From Jaltomata sinuosa (lineage: Eukaryota; Streptophyta; Magnoliopsida; Solanales; Solanaceae), in contig QJPP01001546.1 of assembly GCA_003996215.1 (NCBI GenBank), forward strand, positions 62,001 to 126,000: a stretch of 64,000 bases of DNA. Reading direction: 5' to 3'. The position numbers and the translations under genes are program-made. Under the pieces are notes generated by a model. It saw only the letters and a program-made list of their open reading frames with translations, was not told the DNA's origin and made no database searches. Below, in pieces: positions 44,344 through 56,712 of the stretch. Each line of letters begins with the position of its first letter. The first letter of the stretch is position 1.

Positions 44344-45019
44344 TGTAATGACCCTTCTAGTTATTTACGTGTTTTCTTCCTTGTTGTACTATTAGAGCTT
44401 TTCTGTAGCATCCCTAAGTCATTTATGGCTTGTTGGGACTACTAGTTTGGTGCCCGAGCCATTTGTTTGATCTTTTTATCCATTCCTTGTTTTAAAGCTT
44501 TAGGCTTTTGAAATCGTTGACTTCAGTCAACATTCTTGGTGAACGTGCTCTAAATCAAATTTTGATAGTTCCATTAGATCTGGAGCATGGACTTTGGTGT
44601 AGAGGGACCCTTGGTTGGGATCTTGGAGCTTTTTATCTTGGAATTGTCTCTCATTCTGTGTTTTCAGGCCAGTTAGGCTTGTTTGGTTAACTTTGATGAA
44701 CATTCAGAGAAGACGACCTCAAATGGAAATTTTGTCAATGTTATTAGCTCTGAAATGTTGAGTTTGTGTTAGTTAGTTGTATGGTTCGGGTTCTAGATGA
44801 GCCAAGGTAATTTCGGGTGTTGGGATGGCATTAGATAGTGTTGACTTGGGTCAAAATTCTTTCGAAATGATCTTGTATGGAAGTTTCATTAATTCCATTG
44901 AGTTTCAAATTTTGTTTCCACTCTAATAGCACTATTGGTTTTTGAGTATCGAGTTCTGATTGTGCCCAGAATTCCCTGTAGAAGTTTTTTGTTGTTGCTG
45001 GTTTTTTTGCTTCTAGTGG

Positions 45020-45185
45020 CTTCAGCTTTATTGCACTGGCCTATGATCTCACCTTCAGTGCGATTGCGCTGGTCTGTGTTTTTCCTTTCATCGCAATCGC
45101 ACTCCTATAGCACGATAGCGTTGGTCTGTGATGTTTCCTTCAGCGCGATCACGCTCCATTAGAGCGATACCGCTGACCAGCGACC
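45020..45185 (+). promoter_or_regulatory. GC-rich palindrome cluster, array LTR1
   Basis: Repeated half-sites such as AGTGCGATTGCGCT, TAGCACGATAGCG and CAGCGCGATCACGCT, decayed versions of an AGCGCGATCGCGCT-like dyad. It ends just upstream of the TATA-like sequence at 45191, so it is a likely proximal promoter or enhancer cluster. The equivalent in LTR2 is at 52430-52635; LTR3 has lost it. Confidence 0.5.
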
Positions 45186-45190
45186 AACAA

Positions 45191-45200
45191 CTATATATTT
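45191..45200 (+). promoter_or_regulatory. TATA-like box, array LTR1
   Basis: CTATATATTT follows the palindrome cluster and precedes a pyrimidine-rich leader (CCTTTCATTTTTCCAGC). LTR2 has TTATATTTTT at the same place (52641-52650). Start site inferred, not shown. Confidence 0.5.
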
Positions 45201-45493
45201 TTTGTCCTTTCATTTTTCCAGCACTTTTTCTCCAATTTTCTCACTCTAAAACAAAAAATATTCTCCCAAAATTTCTCCAAATCAACCCTAAACCTTGGGG
45301 AATCATTTGTTCGTGTATTTTCCGTGTTTATTCGTCTCTTGGTAAGCCTTCTTCCTCCTTGAAATTCTCTTGTTCTTTCCCTAAATTCCACCATTGATGC
45401 TCATTCCAAGCTTGGAAATTCTTGTGTAGTGGCTGCTTCTAGCTCGTGCATGCTTCGTGGGGGTGAAGGATTGTCCACCTTGGCTTAAATTCC

Positions 45494-45515
45494 ATCTTTG
45501 TGGTAAGTAATTCTT
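45494..45515 (+). promoter_or_regulatory. Conserved 5' splice-site-like sequence in array LTR leader
   Basis: CTTTGTGGTAAGTAATTC is identical in all three LTRs (here, at about 52945 and at about 59960), although the surroundings differ. GTGGTAAGT fits a plant splice donor. No acceptor was assigned. Confidence 0.35.
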
Positions 45516-46362
45516 GCCCAATTTTAGATTTTATTCTTGAAATTATATCTTCAAGCCTCATCTTGAGAGGGCTATTTTGAGCCCCAATTGTTTTCTGTTT
45601 TTGCTCAATTTTTTAGCAAGTGCTCCCGGGATGGTAAGGAATATATTTGTGTTTTTTTTGTTTCTGGTTTTGGGTTCTAGGGTCCACGGGCCCGTTTATG
45701 ACCCAGAATTTGACTCGGCTATTATTATAGCAATATGGGTATCGTTAGTTTTTCTTTTATTCCTAAATTATTATGTTGATAGTGGTTTCATGATTTGGAG
45801 CTTCCCGGAGTAGTTTGAGCAAGGACAACGCCGTCCCCGCAGCTATTCGTCGGATAATAAGTAGTTATGGCTTTCCCTACCTAGACTATGTGTATATAGG
45901 CTATAACTGCATTAATTAGCATCTTTGGGCGGGTTGTTATAGATTGGTACCCCAGAACTTGTCCGCCTTTTTTTGTCAATTTATTTCATACGTTGGTTGT
46001 AGTATTCGTGTAGTATTGTAAATTACCTTGTGGTCCTGTGTGCCCTTGTATTGACTCTGGAACATAGATGGTGGGTTATTTGGGAATGTCCACAATGTCC
46101 CAGACATAGAGATACCCTTTTAGGCTGGTTATGTCTGTTGAGTAGCTATTGGGCCTGTGTGGGGCTGATAGGAAATGTTGTGAGCCGTTGGGCTAATTTA
46201 TATTTGTGTGCGAGCATATCATCCATGTAAAAGTTTTTACCTGCATGTTTTTCTTTGGTTTTGGCTGTGAGCCACTATAGATGGGTTTTTCTACACTTGC
46301 ATGGACACGGGGGCTCATTTTTTGTATAAGCTAATGATGACATGGGATTTTTGATGATTTCA

Positions 46363-46590
46363 CACTTAATTTTCTACTGATACTAGGCTCTGCCGGGCAG
46401 AGTACTACACTTGATTTTCTATTGATACTACGCTCTTTCGGGTAGAGTACTACACTTGATTTTCTATTGATACTACGCTCTACCGGGTAGAGTGCTACAC
46501 TTGATTTTCTACTAATACTAGGCTCTGCCTGGCAGAGTACTACACTTGATGTTCTATTGATACTAGGCTCTGCTGGATGGAGTACTACAT
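46363..46590 (+). repeat. 45-bp minisatellite, 5 copies (LTR1)
   Basis: Five tandem 45-bp units (CACTTGATTTTCTATTGATA, then ACTAGGCTCTGCCGGGCAG, then AGTACTA). Each unit carries a dyad CTCTGCC-G-GGCAGAG or a decayed form. Unit 3 reads CTCTACC-G-GGTAGAG, with both arms changed so that pairing is kept. Confidence 0.9.
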
Positions 46591-48448
46591 CTGATTTTCT
46601 TACGGATTTAGACCCGGATACGCTCTGGGCACACTTTAAGATGGTTATTGAGACTTTTATAACTGATTTAGACTCGAGTATACTTTGGGCATCCTTGAAG
46701 AGGGTATTTTATGATTAATACTACTGTTTTAGACCTGGTTCAATCCCGCGCATGCATATTTAAGATTTAGCCCCTAGCTTGAACCCGTACTTATTTTTGG
46801 ATGACATGTTAGAGATTTTGCTTTTGTTACTGTATGTGGTCAGGAACCTTCATTCCGAGGCCTGGCTAGGAGCCAGGTGCACTAAAGGAGGGGTATACGG
46901 TGTAGGATGAGGTATAGCGGGCACGTACCACCATGGGTCCTCCTAGTGAAGTGTCGGGAAGAGGTTCATATAGAGTTATTATTACCGGTTCCATCATATC
47001 ATCATCATGCATTTTTACTCGGATTTCACCCTTGTTTGTTGTGTGTTCAGTGTATGCTCCAGTTGTATAGGAAGCAAGAGGATTTGTTTTCACTTGATTG
47101 TGTTCCTTGGTTGTTAGGGCGGCCGCTGGGATTGTTGGTATATTATATATACTCCTGTCTTTACTTAGAGCTTTTCATGGCTTACGGTTCTTGTGGCTTA
47201 GCGGTTATTAGCCTGTTGAAGCTCTGGTTGTGGGATCTTGATTTATCGAGAAGGATAGGGAGTCCTATCTTATTGAGGCACTTTTGTGTGGCCTTCTGAG
47301 CAGAGTGTGAGTTTATGGTTCTATCCTTATGAGGATTTGAGTAGTATCTCTCGGTTATTGTGGTTTAGTGGTTTTGTCCTAGGTTGATCTTTGTGAGGTT
47401 GATCTCTTTTTATGTTATCTTTGAAGTTGTATTCATTGTATATTTTCCTTTAGGATATTAATCCCTTCTTGAGTATGTGAAATTGCCTTCTCCCTTCCTT
47501 TTTACTTGATGTTACCGGTATACCGCCATGTTTTCTAAACTCTTTCCTTTTATATACTATTGTTGCAAGGATCTCAGGTGTGTTCTTCTTTTTACACCTG
47601 TGTTCTGTGTATATTGGTTTTCTGTGCTAGCATTGTTTGTCATTATTTTTGGTTGGTTACTCATGTGCTAGTTTCCTTGTGCTTCTTCTTTGCTTTCGTG
47701 ACTGTTTTCTTGTATTTTGCTTGTTACTATTTTTATATCTTATATGCGCTCAATCGATCGATGATGCCTACTAGGTACCCATTGTTTTGGTGTTCATACT
47801 ACACTTCTGCACTTTTTGGTGCAGATATTAGTTGAGCCTTCGCCGTTGATCACGTTGGAGACTCGTGCAGCTTTTGGATATTCGAGACTACGGTGAGCAC
47901 CTGGGGGTCGGGGCTTGGCCATATCTCATTTGTTGTACTATTACTCCTCGTACTTTCAGAGACAGATTTATATTGTATGTTGTTACTTCTAGCACTTATA
48001 TTCTATTAGAAGCTTCTGTACTGTCGATACCAATTCTTGGGGTTGGTGTAGTTTCCTTTATGTATATATTCATGTTTTGCTTCTGCTTTTTCTACTTATA
48101 CATTTTGCTTCCGCTTATTTTCGCTTATTGTGCATTTTTGTTAGGTAGTAGCCCATTAATAACCATTCTGGGCTACAGGGATTGGTTTACTTACTGGGGG
48201 GTTGTAGGGGTCATCATTACCTAAGAAATTGGGTCGTGACAACTTGGTATGAGAGCCCTAAGTTCACCAGTGTTGTGGTACAAAAGCAAGTGTCTAAGTA
48301 GGGTCTCATGGATCAGTACGATGATGTATGTACCATATCTACGGGAGGTTACAGGGCATTGTTAGGAAAAGTTTCATCTTCTTGGCTCCTTATTGTGCAT
48401 TCCTGGATCTATGGGATTCTAAACTTTGGTTGTTTCATTCTTTCTTAG

Positions 48449-49261
48449 ATACCTAAGGCAAGTTCGACAACTATTAGTGTCGAGGCTTCCGTTCCTGTTA
48501 CTTTTGTTCTTCCATCAGCGCCAGGACTTCAGAGTGAGGGTTTACCGCACCAGATAGGGGGTGTAGGGTCATCCCATCCTCCTATTGGATTTATTGCTAC
48601 ACTAGTTCTTCAGCAGGGTTGTCTGTCGGTATTGGAGTACGAGGCGAGATTTCATAAGATGGTTAGGCATACTTCTAGGACTGTGCCTTTAGAGTTTGAT
48701 AGGGTTAAGAGTTTTGTCGGAGGTTTGATTTCACCACTCCGCTTGGCGACCGAGAATTTGGTTACGATTGGGACTACCTTTCTTCAGGTAGTGGATCATG
48801 CTTGAACTATTGAGGGTTTATGCCGTGAGGCTTATGGAGGTAGTGCTAAGAAACGTCATCGCCATGACAGATCCCGAGGTTCTCTGACTTGAGGTAATGG
48901 ATTCTCCATCAGAGATAGGTTCCATTGCTTCTTATCTAGCAGGCAGAGTTCAGTTGCTCCACAGGTTCCAGAGGGTGGTTATGTAGGGAAGGTTGAGCAG
49001 AGTAAGCATGTCTTAGATCTTTTTCTTTGGGGTATGCCTTCAGAGGGTGTGGGCCGTGGTGGCTGGTAAGGTTCAGTGAGATCCTCCCATCGGACTTCAT
49101 CTGGTAGAGGTTGTTTTCAGTTTGGTGAGCATAGGCACTTTGCTAGGAATCTCCCCACAATTGTGTATCCCGGTCAGCCTGGTTATTATGATTGTGGAGA
49201 GATTGCTCACCCTTATAGATCTTGTCCCCGGCGCGAGATGGTTAGGCCTTCAGTTTTTTAA
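48449..49261 (+). pseudogene. Gag of array internal region 1
   Basis: Chromovirus-type gag. The start codon is ATA (48449) where internal region 2 has ATG (55921). It reads QQGCLSVLEYEARFHKMVRH, VPLEFDRVKSFVGGLISPLR, TTFLQVVDHA and IEGLCREAYGGSAKK, the usual capsid pattern. Two CCHC knuckles near 49100-49240 are damaged: CFQFGEHRHFARNLP (two cysteines lost) and YYDCGEIAHPYRSCPRR (first cysteine lost). Stops occur after DHA, after SLT and after GGW. It ends PSVF at 49261. Confidence 0.83.
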
Positions 49262-51550
49262 TACTCAGTCCAGAGTTAGATCCCGTTAGCTTGCTGCTCC
49301 ACCTTGTGAGCCAGAGTTAGAGGTTCCTGATACACTTTCTCCAGGTTAGGCTTTTGCTACCCTCGGCTTGTGATAATCCTGCTTGCATTGTGATTCTATG
49401 CCTTTTATCATTTATTTGCTTATATGCCTACCTGCTTCTTGTTTAGTTGTCTCATTTCTAGATTGTAACCTTTATGCACTATTTTTGTGGTAGTTTATTC
49501 CTTAGTAGCAGATTGGGTCAGATGTCCCTGAGAGGTGTTTAGCTAGAGTTTTAGCTAGTGGGTAGTTCTTGTTGGTCTGTTTCTTGTTGGGTTTATCCAT
49601 GTTTCATTATGACTCTGGACTTGTGAGTGAGTGTTCCCCTTTGTGTGGTCCTATAGGGTTGTTGCCTAGGCTGTTATTTAGCGTGGCTAGAGGTTCTTAT
49701 TTTCGTTTGGTGTTACCGGTATTTGTGCCAAAGTTGAGATTTTGTCTTCAGATAGGAGATGTTGGTTATGCTAGTGAGCATGGTTTGGTTGTGTTTTTGG
49801 GTGATTAGAATCAACCCTTTTTATTTGGTTGGATTAGGAGGTTGGCCGGAATGTGGGTTGTTCCCATAGTCTCCCACAGTTTCTTATCTGGTGGGGTTGT
49901 CTTATTGTTTTCCCCGTTTCCAGTTGTAATGAATTTTGATCGTAGTACTTTTGTTGAGCCTTTGCTTGTGGCATTGTGATTGAGTTTGGCTTTATCATTT
50001 TTGACTAAGTGTTTATCGTAGCCTCGTGGTTGAGATGTAGTCGTAGCATTCTGGGTGAGTAGGGCATCTGGCCTATTTTCTCCTGCCTTGTTGATTTTTG
50101 ACAATGTAAGATTTGGAGCTAAGGGAATGGCTCCAGGTTCTTATTTTTAGAAAGGAGTTTGTAAGGTTCAGTATATACTATGGAAAGGTTTTTTTGGGTT
50201 GAAAAAGGAGGGAGATGACTCCTTGTTTGTGCTTATGTGTTTAATAGTTGGCTGAGGTGAGGATGAAGGTTTGCTTTGGGATTGTGTATTGGTGATTTGA
50301 TTTGGCCATCTACAAATTGCAGTGGTTTCCTTTGTTTGGTTTGATATTTCAGTAGCAACTGCGATTTTGGCAACTTGTTATTCAAGCCTAGTTGACTTCA
50401 GTTCATATGGGTTCATTGGCAGCATATGAGTCTACTCGCGGGTTTGCCAGAAACATTGGTTGGTAAATTGGGATTTGGTTTCAAAATCATGGCTTGGCAG
50501 GTTACATCAGATGGTTTGTGGCAGTTTCTATTTGGTTGCAGCACCCTAGTGCTGGGAGGCAGTGGGTGTAGGTGACTTAGCTTCTTTACTTCAGTTTTGG
50601 ATGAGGTTGTTGGCCTTGGCAACCTAGTCCTTGGCTAACCTCTATTTTAGGCTGGATATTCTTGATTTCAGTAGTGCTCTTCATGGTAAGAAGTTTCTTC
50701 CATCTTGGTTGGATAAATGCACTGGCGTAAGTTCCAAAACCAGCGGTGAAGTATTATACGTGGTCAGGTTGTACAGGTTGAGACTATCGAGCCTATTCTT
50801 GGGTTCTAATGATACTTTGAGGTTTATGGACGTCTTCATTTGCCGAGAGTTTGAAGGCTTCTTTAATTAATACTTCAAGGGTTGTATTTCACGTGGGGTT
50901 TCAATATTGATGAGACTTGGCCAGTATGGACTAGAAGCTTGGAATGGTATATGCTTCAAAATGGTTTGTTATGTGTAGATCTGGAAGAGCGATTGATTCA
51001 AGACAAAGGGGTGAGTTGAAGTTTTATGCAAATGTATGTGACTAGATGGCAACTTTGGGCCCCAGACACCTTTTCCTTTGCCTTTGGGGTGTTTTGACTT
51101 GATATTCATGGCATGGTGGACTTTTTCCCATGGTGATCTTGGTAAGACGACTTCAAAACAGGATGGTGTTCGAGTAATTTGGAGTCGCAGTAGTGTTCTT
51201 AGAGTATGGAGCTTAGCTGATAAATACAGACTTCGTAGTAGGCTTACCACACTACTTGCAGGATCTTGGTTTTGGTTTGGGTCTGTTGGGAAGGTTTCCC
51301 TGGTTCATTGACATCCGGTTGACTCAAACTCGGCATGGTGCAACAGTTGGGTTCATTCTACAGTTTGGAAAATTCTTCGTCAACACAAGGTATTTATATA
51401 TGCCTTTCCTAACTTTGGTGTGCAGACTTCAATCGGATTCAGATGGGCTGATCAGTTGGTTTCAGTTAGCGAGTTTGGTGTTGTGTCGGTGCTTATCGGT
51501 TGAGATTCCCGAGGTTCAGTTGGGTTGGCAGATCTTTGTAGTTTTAGAGT
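49262..51550 (+). other. Array internal region 1, no identifiable pol
   Basis: About 2.3 kb where protease, RT, RNase H and integrase should be. No DSGA, xxDD, HHCC or integrase motif is recognisable in any frame I read. Both internal copies match each other here, so the loss or decay predates the duplication. Confidence 0.6.
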
Positions 51551-51745
51551 TTGAGTTTGGAATCTAGCTTTGCTAGTAAGAAGTTTAGGCTTGGTTTCCT
51601 TTTTTGGTTCTTCTCTGTTGGGTGTCGCCCAGTGGAGGAGGCTACCCTGGTTGTCCGAAAGAGTAGTGCGGGTTTTGTATCCACTGTTCTTTTCATCTCT
51701 AGTCTTTCCTTATTTTCGGACTTTCGGGGACGAAAGTCTTTTTAG
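51551..51745 (+). pseudogene. Chromodomain-like pol C-terminus, internal region 1
   Basis: Reads ASKKFRLGFLFWFF and CRPVEEAT. One extra base then moves the frame to WLSERVVRVLYPLFF. This matches the chromodomain end of Tekay-like integrases (VEEATWE...RYPxLF). It is the only trace of pol in the array and ties the element to the chromoviruses. It lies just before the polypurine tract, where the end of pol is expected. Confidence 0.65.
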
Positions 51746-51755
51746 TATTGGATGA

Positions 51756-54700
51756 TGTAATTACCTTTCTGGTCATTTAAGTGTTTTCTCCCTTCTTGTA
51801 CCATTAGAGCTTGCCTGTAGCAGCCCCAAGTCATTTATGGCTTGCTGGGACTAGTAGTTCGGTGCTCGAGCCATTTATTTGGTCTTTTTGGCCGTTCATT
51901 ATTTTAGAGCTTTAGGCTTTTGAAATCGTTGACTTCAGTCACCATTCTTGGTGAACATGATCAGAATCGAATTCTGATAGTTCCGTTATCTCTGAAGCGT
52001 GGACTTTGGTCAAGAGGGACCCTTGGTCGGGATTTGGGAGCTTTTCAACTTGAAGTTCTCTCTCATTCTATGTTTTTAGGCCAGTTGGGCTTGTTTGGTT
52101 GACTTTGGTCAACATTCTGTGAAGACGACCTCAGATAGAAATTCTGTTTGCGTCGTTAGCTCCGGAATATTGAGTTTGTGTTAGTTAGGTTGTTGGTTTG
52201 GGTTTCGCATGAGCTGGGCTCATTTCTGGTGTTTGGTTGGCATAATCTAGTGTTGACTTGGGTCATCATTCTACCAAAATGACCTCGTATGGATGTTTTG
52301 TCAATTCCATTGAGTTTGTAACGCCTTTTCCACTCTAATACATCTATTGGTTTTTGAGTATCGGGTTTCAATTGTGCCTGGAATTCCCCGTAGAAGTTTT
52401 TGGTTGTTGCTAGTTTTTCTGCTTCTGGTGGCCTTCAGCGCGATCATGCTCCCTTACCGCGATTGCGCTCCTATGATCTCCCCTTCAGCGCGATTGCGCT
52501 CCTTTAGCACGATTGCGCTTGTTTGTGTTTTCCCTTTAGCGCAATCGCGCTCCTGTAGCGTGATAGCTATGGTCTGTGATGTTTCCTTCAGCGCGATCGC
52601 TCTCCTTTAGCGCAATAGCACTGACCAGCGACCAGCAGCTTTATATTTTTGGTCCTTTCATTTTTCCAGCACTTTCTCTCCAACTTTCTCTCTCTATAAC
52701 AAAAAATACTCTCCCCAAATTGCTCCAAATCGATCCTAAACCTTGGGGAATCATTTGTTCGTGTATTTTCCGTGTTTCTTCATCTCTTGGTAAGCCTTCT
52801 TCCTCCTTGAAATTCTCTTGTTCCTTCCTTAAAATTCCACCATTGATGCTCATTCCAAGCTTGGAAATTCTTGTGTAGTTGCTGCTCCTATCTTGTGGAT
52901 GCTTCGTTGGGGTGAAGGATTGTCTGCCTTCGCTTAAATTCCATCTTTGTGGTAAGTAATTCCTGCCCAATTTTTGATTTTATTCTTGAAATTCTATCTT
53001 TAAGCCTCATCTTGAGCGGGCTGTTTTGAGACCTAATTGTTGTCCGTTTTCGCTCAAATTTTGAGCACGTGCTCCCAGGATGGTAAGGAACACATGTGTG
53101 TTTTTCGTTTCCAGTTTCAGATTATGGGGCCCACGGGCTTGTTTGTGACCCAGATTTTCACCTGACTATTATTATAGCAATATGGGTATCGTTAGTCTTG
53201 CTTTGATGCCTAGATTATTGTGTTGATAGTGGTTTTGTAATTTGGAGCTTTTCAGAGCAGTTCGAGCCTGGACAACCCCGCAGATATTCGTTGGACGACA
53301 GGTAGGTTATGGCTTTCCCTAGATAGACTCTGCGTATATAGGCTATAACGGCATTAATTAGCATCATTGGGAGGGTTTTTATAGATTGGTATCCCAGACC
53401 TTGTCCGCCTTTTTCTGTCCATTTATTTCATACGTTGATTGTAGTATTCACGTAGTATTATATATTACCTTGTGGTCTTGTGTGGCCTTGTATTGACTCT
53501 GAATCATAGATGGTGGGTTATTTAGGAATGTCTGCGATGTCTCGTACACAGAGATATCCTTTTATGCTGGTTATGAATGTTGAGTAGCTGCTGGGCCTAT
53601 GCAGCGCTAATAGGAAATATTGTGAGTTGTTGGGCTAATTTATATTTGTGTGCGAGCATATCATCCATGAAAAGGGTTTTCCCTGCATGATTTACTTTGG
53701 TTTTGGCTGCGAGCCACTATAGATGGGTTTTCCTAAACTTGCATGGCCTCGGGGGCTAATTTTTGGTATAACCTAATGATGACATGGGATTTTGGATGAT
53801 TTCACACTTGATTTTCTACTGATACTAGGCTCTGTCGGGTAGACTACTACACTTGATTTTCTATTGATACTAGGTTCTGCCGGGCAGAGTACTACACTTG
53901 ATTTTCTACTGATACTAGGCTCTGCCGGGTAAGTACTACACTTGATTTTCTATTTATACTAGGCTCTGTCGGGCGGAATGCTAAATCTGATTTTCTTACA
54001 GATTTAGACCCGGATATGCTCTGGCACCCTTTGAGAGGGTTACTGAGACATTTATCACTGATTTAGACCCAAGTATACTTCTGGCACCCTTGGAGAGGGT
54101 CTTTTGAGATTACTACAACTGTTTTAGACCCGATTCAATCCCGGGCATGCATATTTGACATTTATCCACTAGCTTGAACCCGAACTTGTTTCCGGATGAC
54201 ATGTTAGAGATTTCACGTCCATTGCTGTATTTGGTCAGGGACCTCCATGGGCCCTCCCTTCTGGGACTGGCTAGGAATCGAGTGCACCGGAGGAGGGGTA
54301 TATGGTGTAGAATGAGGTATAGCGGGCACGTTCCACCATGGGTCCTCCTACCGAAGTGCCGGGAAGAGGTGCATACAGATTTACTATTACTGATTCCATC
54401 ATATCATCATCATGCATTTTCACACGGATTCCACCCTTGTTTGTTATGTGTTCAGTGTACGCTCTGATTGTATGGGCGACCGGAGGGTTTGTTTTAACTT
54501 GATTGTGTTCCTCGATTGTATGGGCCGCCATTGGGACTGTAGGTAGATTATATTTAGTCATGTATTTACTTAGATATTGTCATGGTTATGGTTTTGGTGG
54601 CTTAGCGGTTATTAGCCTATTGAGGCTCCAGTTGTGGGATCTTGATTTATCGAGAGGGCTAGGGATTCCTATATTATTGAGGCACTTTTGTGTGGCCTTC

Positions 54701-55713
54701 TAAACAGAGTGTGACTTTCTGGTTCCATCCTTATGAGGATTTGAGTAGTATCTCTCGGTTATTGTGGTTTAGTGGTTCTATCCTAGGTTGATATTTGCGA
54801 GGTTGATCTCTTTTTCTTGTTTATTATTTTCTAGAACCTCAAGAACTATCCTTTCCGGCTGCCCCCTCCCCCCTGGGTTCGCCCATATTATCTTTGAAGT
54901 TGGATCTGTTGCATATTTTCCTTTAGTATGTTGATCCCTTCTTGAGTATGTGAAATTGCCTTCTCCCTTCTTTTGTACTTGAGGTTATCGGTATACTGCC
55001 ATATTTTCTCAACTCTTTCCTTTTATATGCAATTGTTGCAAGGATCCCAGGTGCGTTCATCTTCTTACACCTATGTTCTGTGTATATTGGTTTTCTGAGC
55101 TAACATTGTTTGTTATTATTTTTGGTTGGTTACTCATGTGCTAGTTTCCTTGTGCTTCTTCTTTGCTTTCGTGACTGCTTTCTTGTATTCTGCTTGTTAC
55201 TATTTTTATATCTTATATGCAGTCAGTCAGCCGATGATGCCTATTGGGTACCCATTGTTTTGGTTCTCATACTACACTTCTGCACTTTTTGGTGAAGATA
55301 TTAGGTGAGCCTTCATTGTTGATCGCGTTGGAGACTCGTGCAGCTTTTGGTTATTTGAGACTAGGGTGAGCGCTTGGCGGTCGGGGCTTGGCCATATCTC
55401 ATCTTTTGTACAGTTACTCCTCGTACTTTCGGAGACAGATTTATATTGTATTTTGTTACTTCTAGCACTTATATTCTATTAGAAACTTATGTTCTGTCGA
55501 TACCAAATCTTGGGGTCGCTGTAGTTTCCTTTATGTATATATTCGGGTTTTACTTTTGCTTTATCTACTTATACATTCTTCTTTCGCTTATTTTCTCTTA
55601 TTGTGCATTTTGGTTAGGTAGTAGCCCATTACTAACCATTCTGGGCTACAGAGATTGGTTTGCCTACTAGGGGTTGTAGGTGCCATCATGACTTGAGAAA
55701 TCAGGTCGTGATA
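51756..55713 (+). repeat. Array LTR2 (central)
   Basis: 3958 bp, the best-preserved LTR of the array. It carries the palindrome cluster (52430-52635, including GCGATCGC at 52593-52600), TTATATTTTT at 52641-52650 and four minisatellite units. It ends GTCGTGATA. It serves as 3' LTR of unit 1 and 5' LTR of unit 2. Confidence 0.9.
53805..53985 (+). repeat. 45-bp minisatellite, 4 copies (LTR2)
   Basis: Four units homologous to 46363-46590. The second keeps TCTGCC-G-GGCAGA; the others have imperfect dyads. Confidence 0.88.
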
Positions 55714-55920
55714 TCTTGGTATCATAGCCCTAGGTTCACCGGTGTTGTGGTACATAAGCAAGTGTCTAAGTAGAGTCTCGCGGATCAGTATGATGACATT
55801 TGTATCCTATCTGCGGGAGGCTACAGGGCATTGTTAGGAAAAGTTTTATCTTTTTGGATCCTTATCGTGCATTCCTAGATCTATGGGCTTCTAAACTTTG
55901 GTTGTTTCATTCCTTCTCAG

Positions 55921-56712
55921 ATGCCTAACGCGAGTTCGATAGCAGTTGGTGTCGAGGCTTCTGTGCCTGTTACTTCTGTGCTTTTGTCAGCGCCATGACT
56001 TCAGAGTGAGGGTTTACAGCACCAGATAGGGGGTCTGGGGTCAGCCCAGCCTTCGATTGTATTTATTGCTACACTAGTTCTTCAGCAGGGTTGTCTGTCG
56101 GTATTGGAGTACGAGGCAATAGTTCATGAGATGGTTAGGCGTACTGCTACGATTGTGCCTTCAGAGTTTGATACGGCTCAGAGTTTTATTGGAGGTTTGA
56201 TTTCACCGCTCTACTTGGAGACAGAGAATTTTGTTACGATTGTGACTACCTTCCTTCAGGTAGTGGATCATACTTGGGATATCGAGGGTTTATACCGTGA
56301 GGCTTATGAAGGTAGTGCTAAGAAACATCATCGCCAGGATAGTTCCCGAGGTTCTCAGACTCGAGGTAATGGATTCTCTACCAGAGATAGGTTCCATTGC
56401 TTCTTATCTAGCATGCCAATTTCAGGTGGTCCACAACGTACATAGGGTGGTTGTGTAGGGAAGGTTGAGCAGAGTAGGAAGGTCTCGGATCATATCTTTC
56501 GGGGTTTGCCTTCAGAGGGTGTGCGTCATGGTGGCCGATCAGGTTCACTGAGATCCTCCTGTCAGACTTGATTTTCTAGAGGCTATTTTTGGTGTTGTGA
56601 GCGTGGGCACTTTGCTAGGAATTTCCCCACGATTGTGTATCCCGGTCAGCCTGGTTGTTATGATTGTGGAGATTTGGCCACCTTTATAGAGCTTGTCCCC
56701 GGTGCGGGATGA
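55921..56712 (+). pseudogene. Gag of array internal region 2
   Basis: Starts ATG at 55921 (MPNASSIAVGVEASVPV). The longest open part is 56104-56445: MEYEAIVHEMVRRTATIVPS, EFDTAQSFIGGLISPLYLE, TTFLQVVDHTWDIEGLYRE. Stops lie after LSAP, after QRT and after SCQT. Knuckles near 56590-56690 are broken (YFWCCERGHFARNF and GCYDCGDLATF). It is better preserved than copy 1 in the capsid part but still non-functional. Confidence 0.84.

Larger units (their letters stand above)
44344..48241 (+). repeat. Array LTR1
   Basis: 3898 bp, TGTAATGACCC...GTCGTGACA. In order: GC-rich palindrome block (45020-45185), TATA-like box, leader with a GTAAGT motif, five 45-bp minisatellite copies, then about 70-bp imperfect repeats (GATTTAGACCC, 46604-46745). 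No frame in it is conserved well enough to call a gene. Confidence 0.9.
48242..51755 (+). mobile_element. Array internal region 1
   Basis: 3514 bp. It starts with the primer site TTGGTATGAGAGC (about 48244-48256), then gag (48449-49261), about 2.3 kb without identifiable coding (49262-51550), a chromodomain-like tail, and a polypurine-like GGGGACGAAAG (51727-51737) before LTR2. It aligns with internal region 2 along its length. Confidence 0.85.

Noticed and set aside
47865..48224. 119-codon hydrophobic frame near the end of array LTR1 (98 codons in LTR2)
   Set aside because: It looks like a membrane protein but is T-rich LTR sequence. The equivalent in LTR3 has stops, and it lies where U5 is expected.
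49569..49808. 79-codon frame of equal length in both internal regions (also 57039-57278)
   Set aside because: It might be a conserved small protein, but the DNA copies are too similar for the frame to be informative and it has no start context or motif. A Ka/Ks test with more copies would decide.
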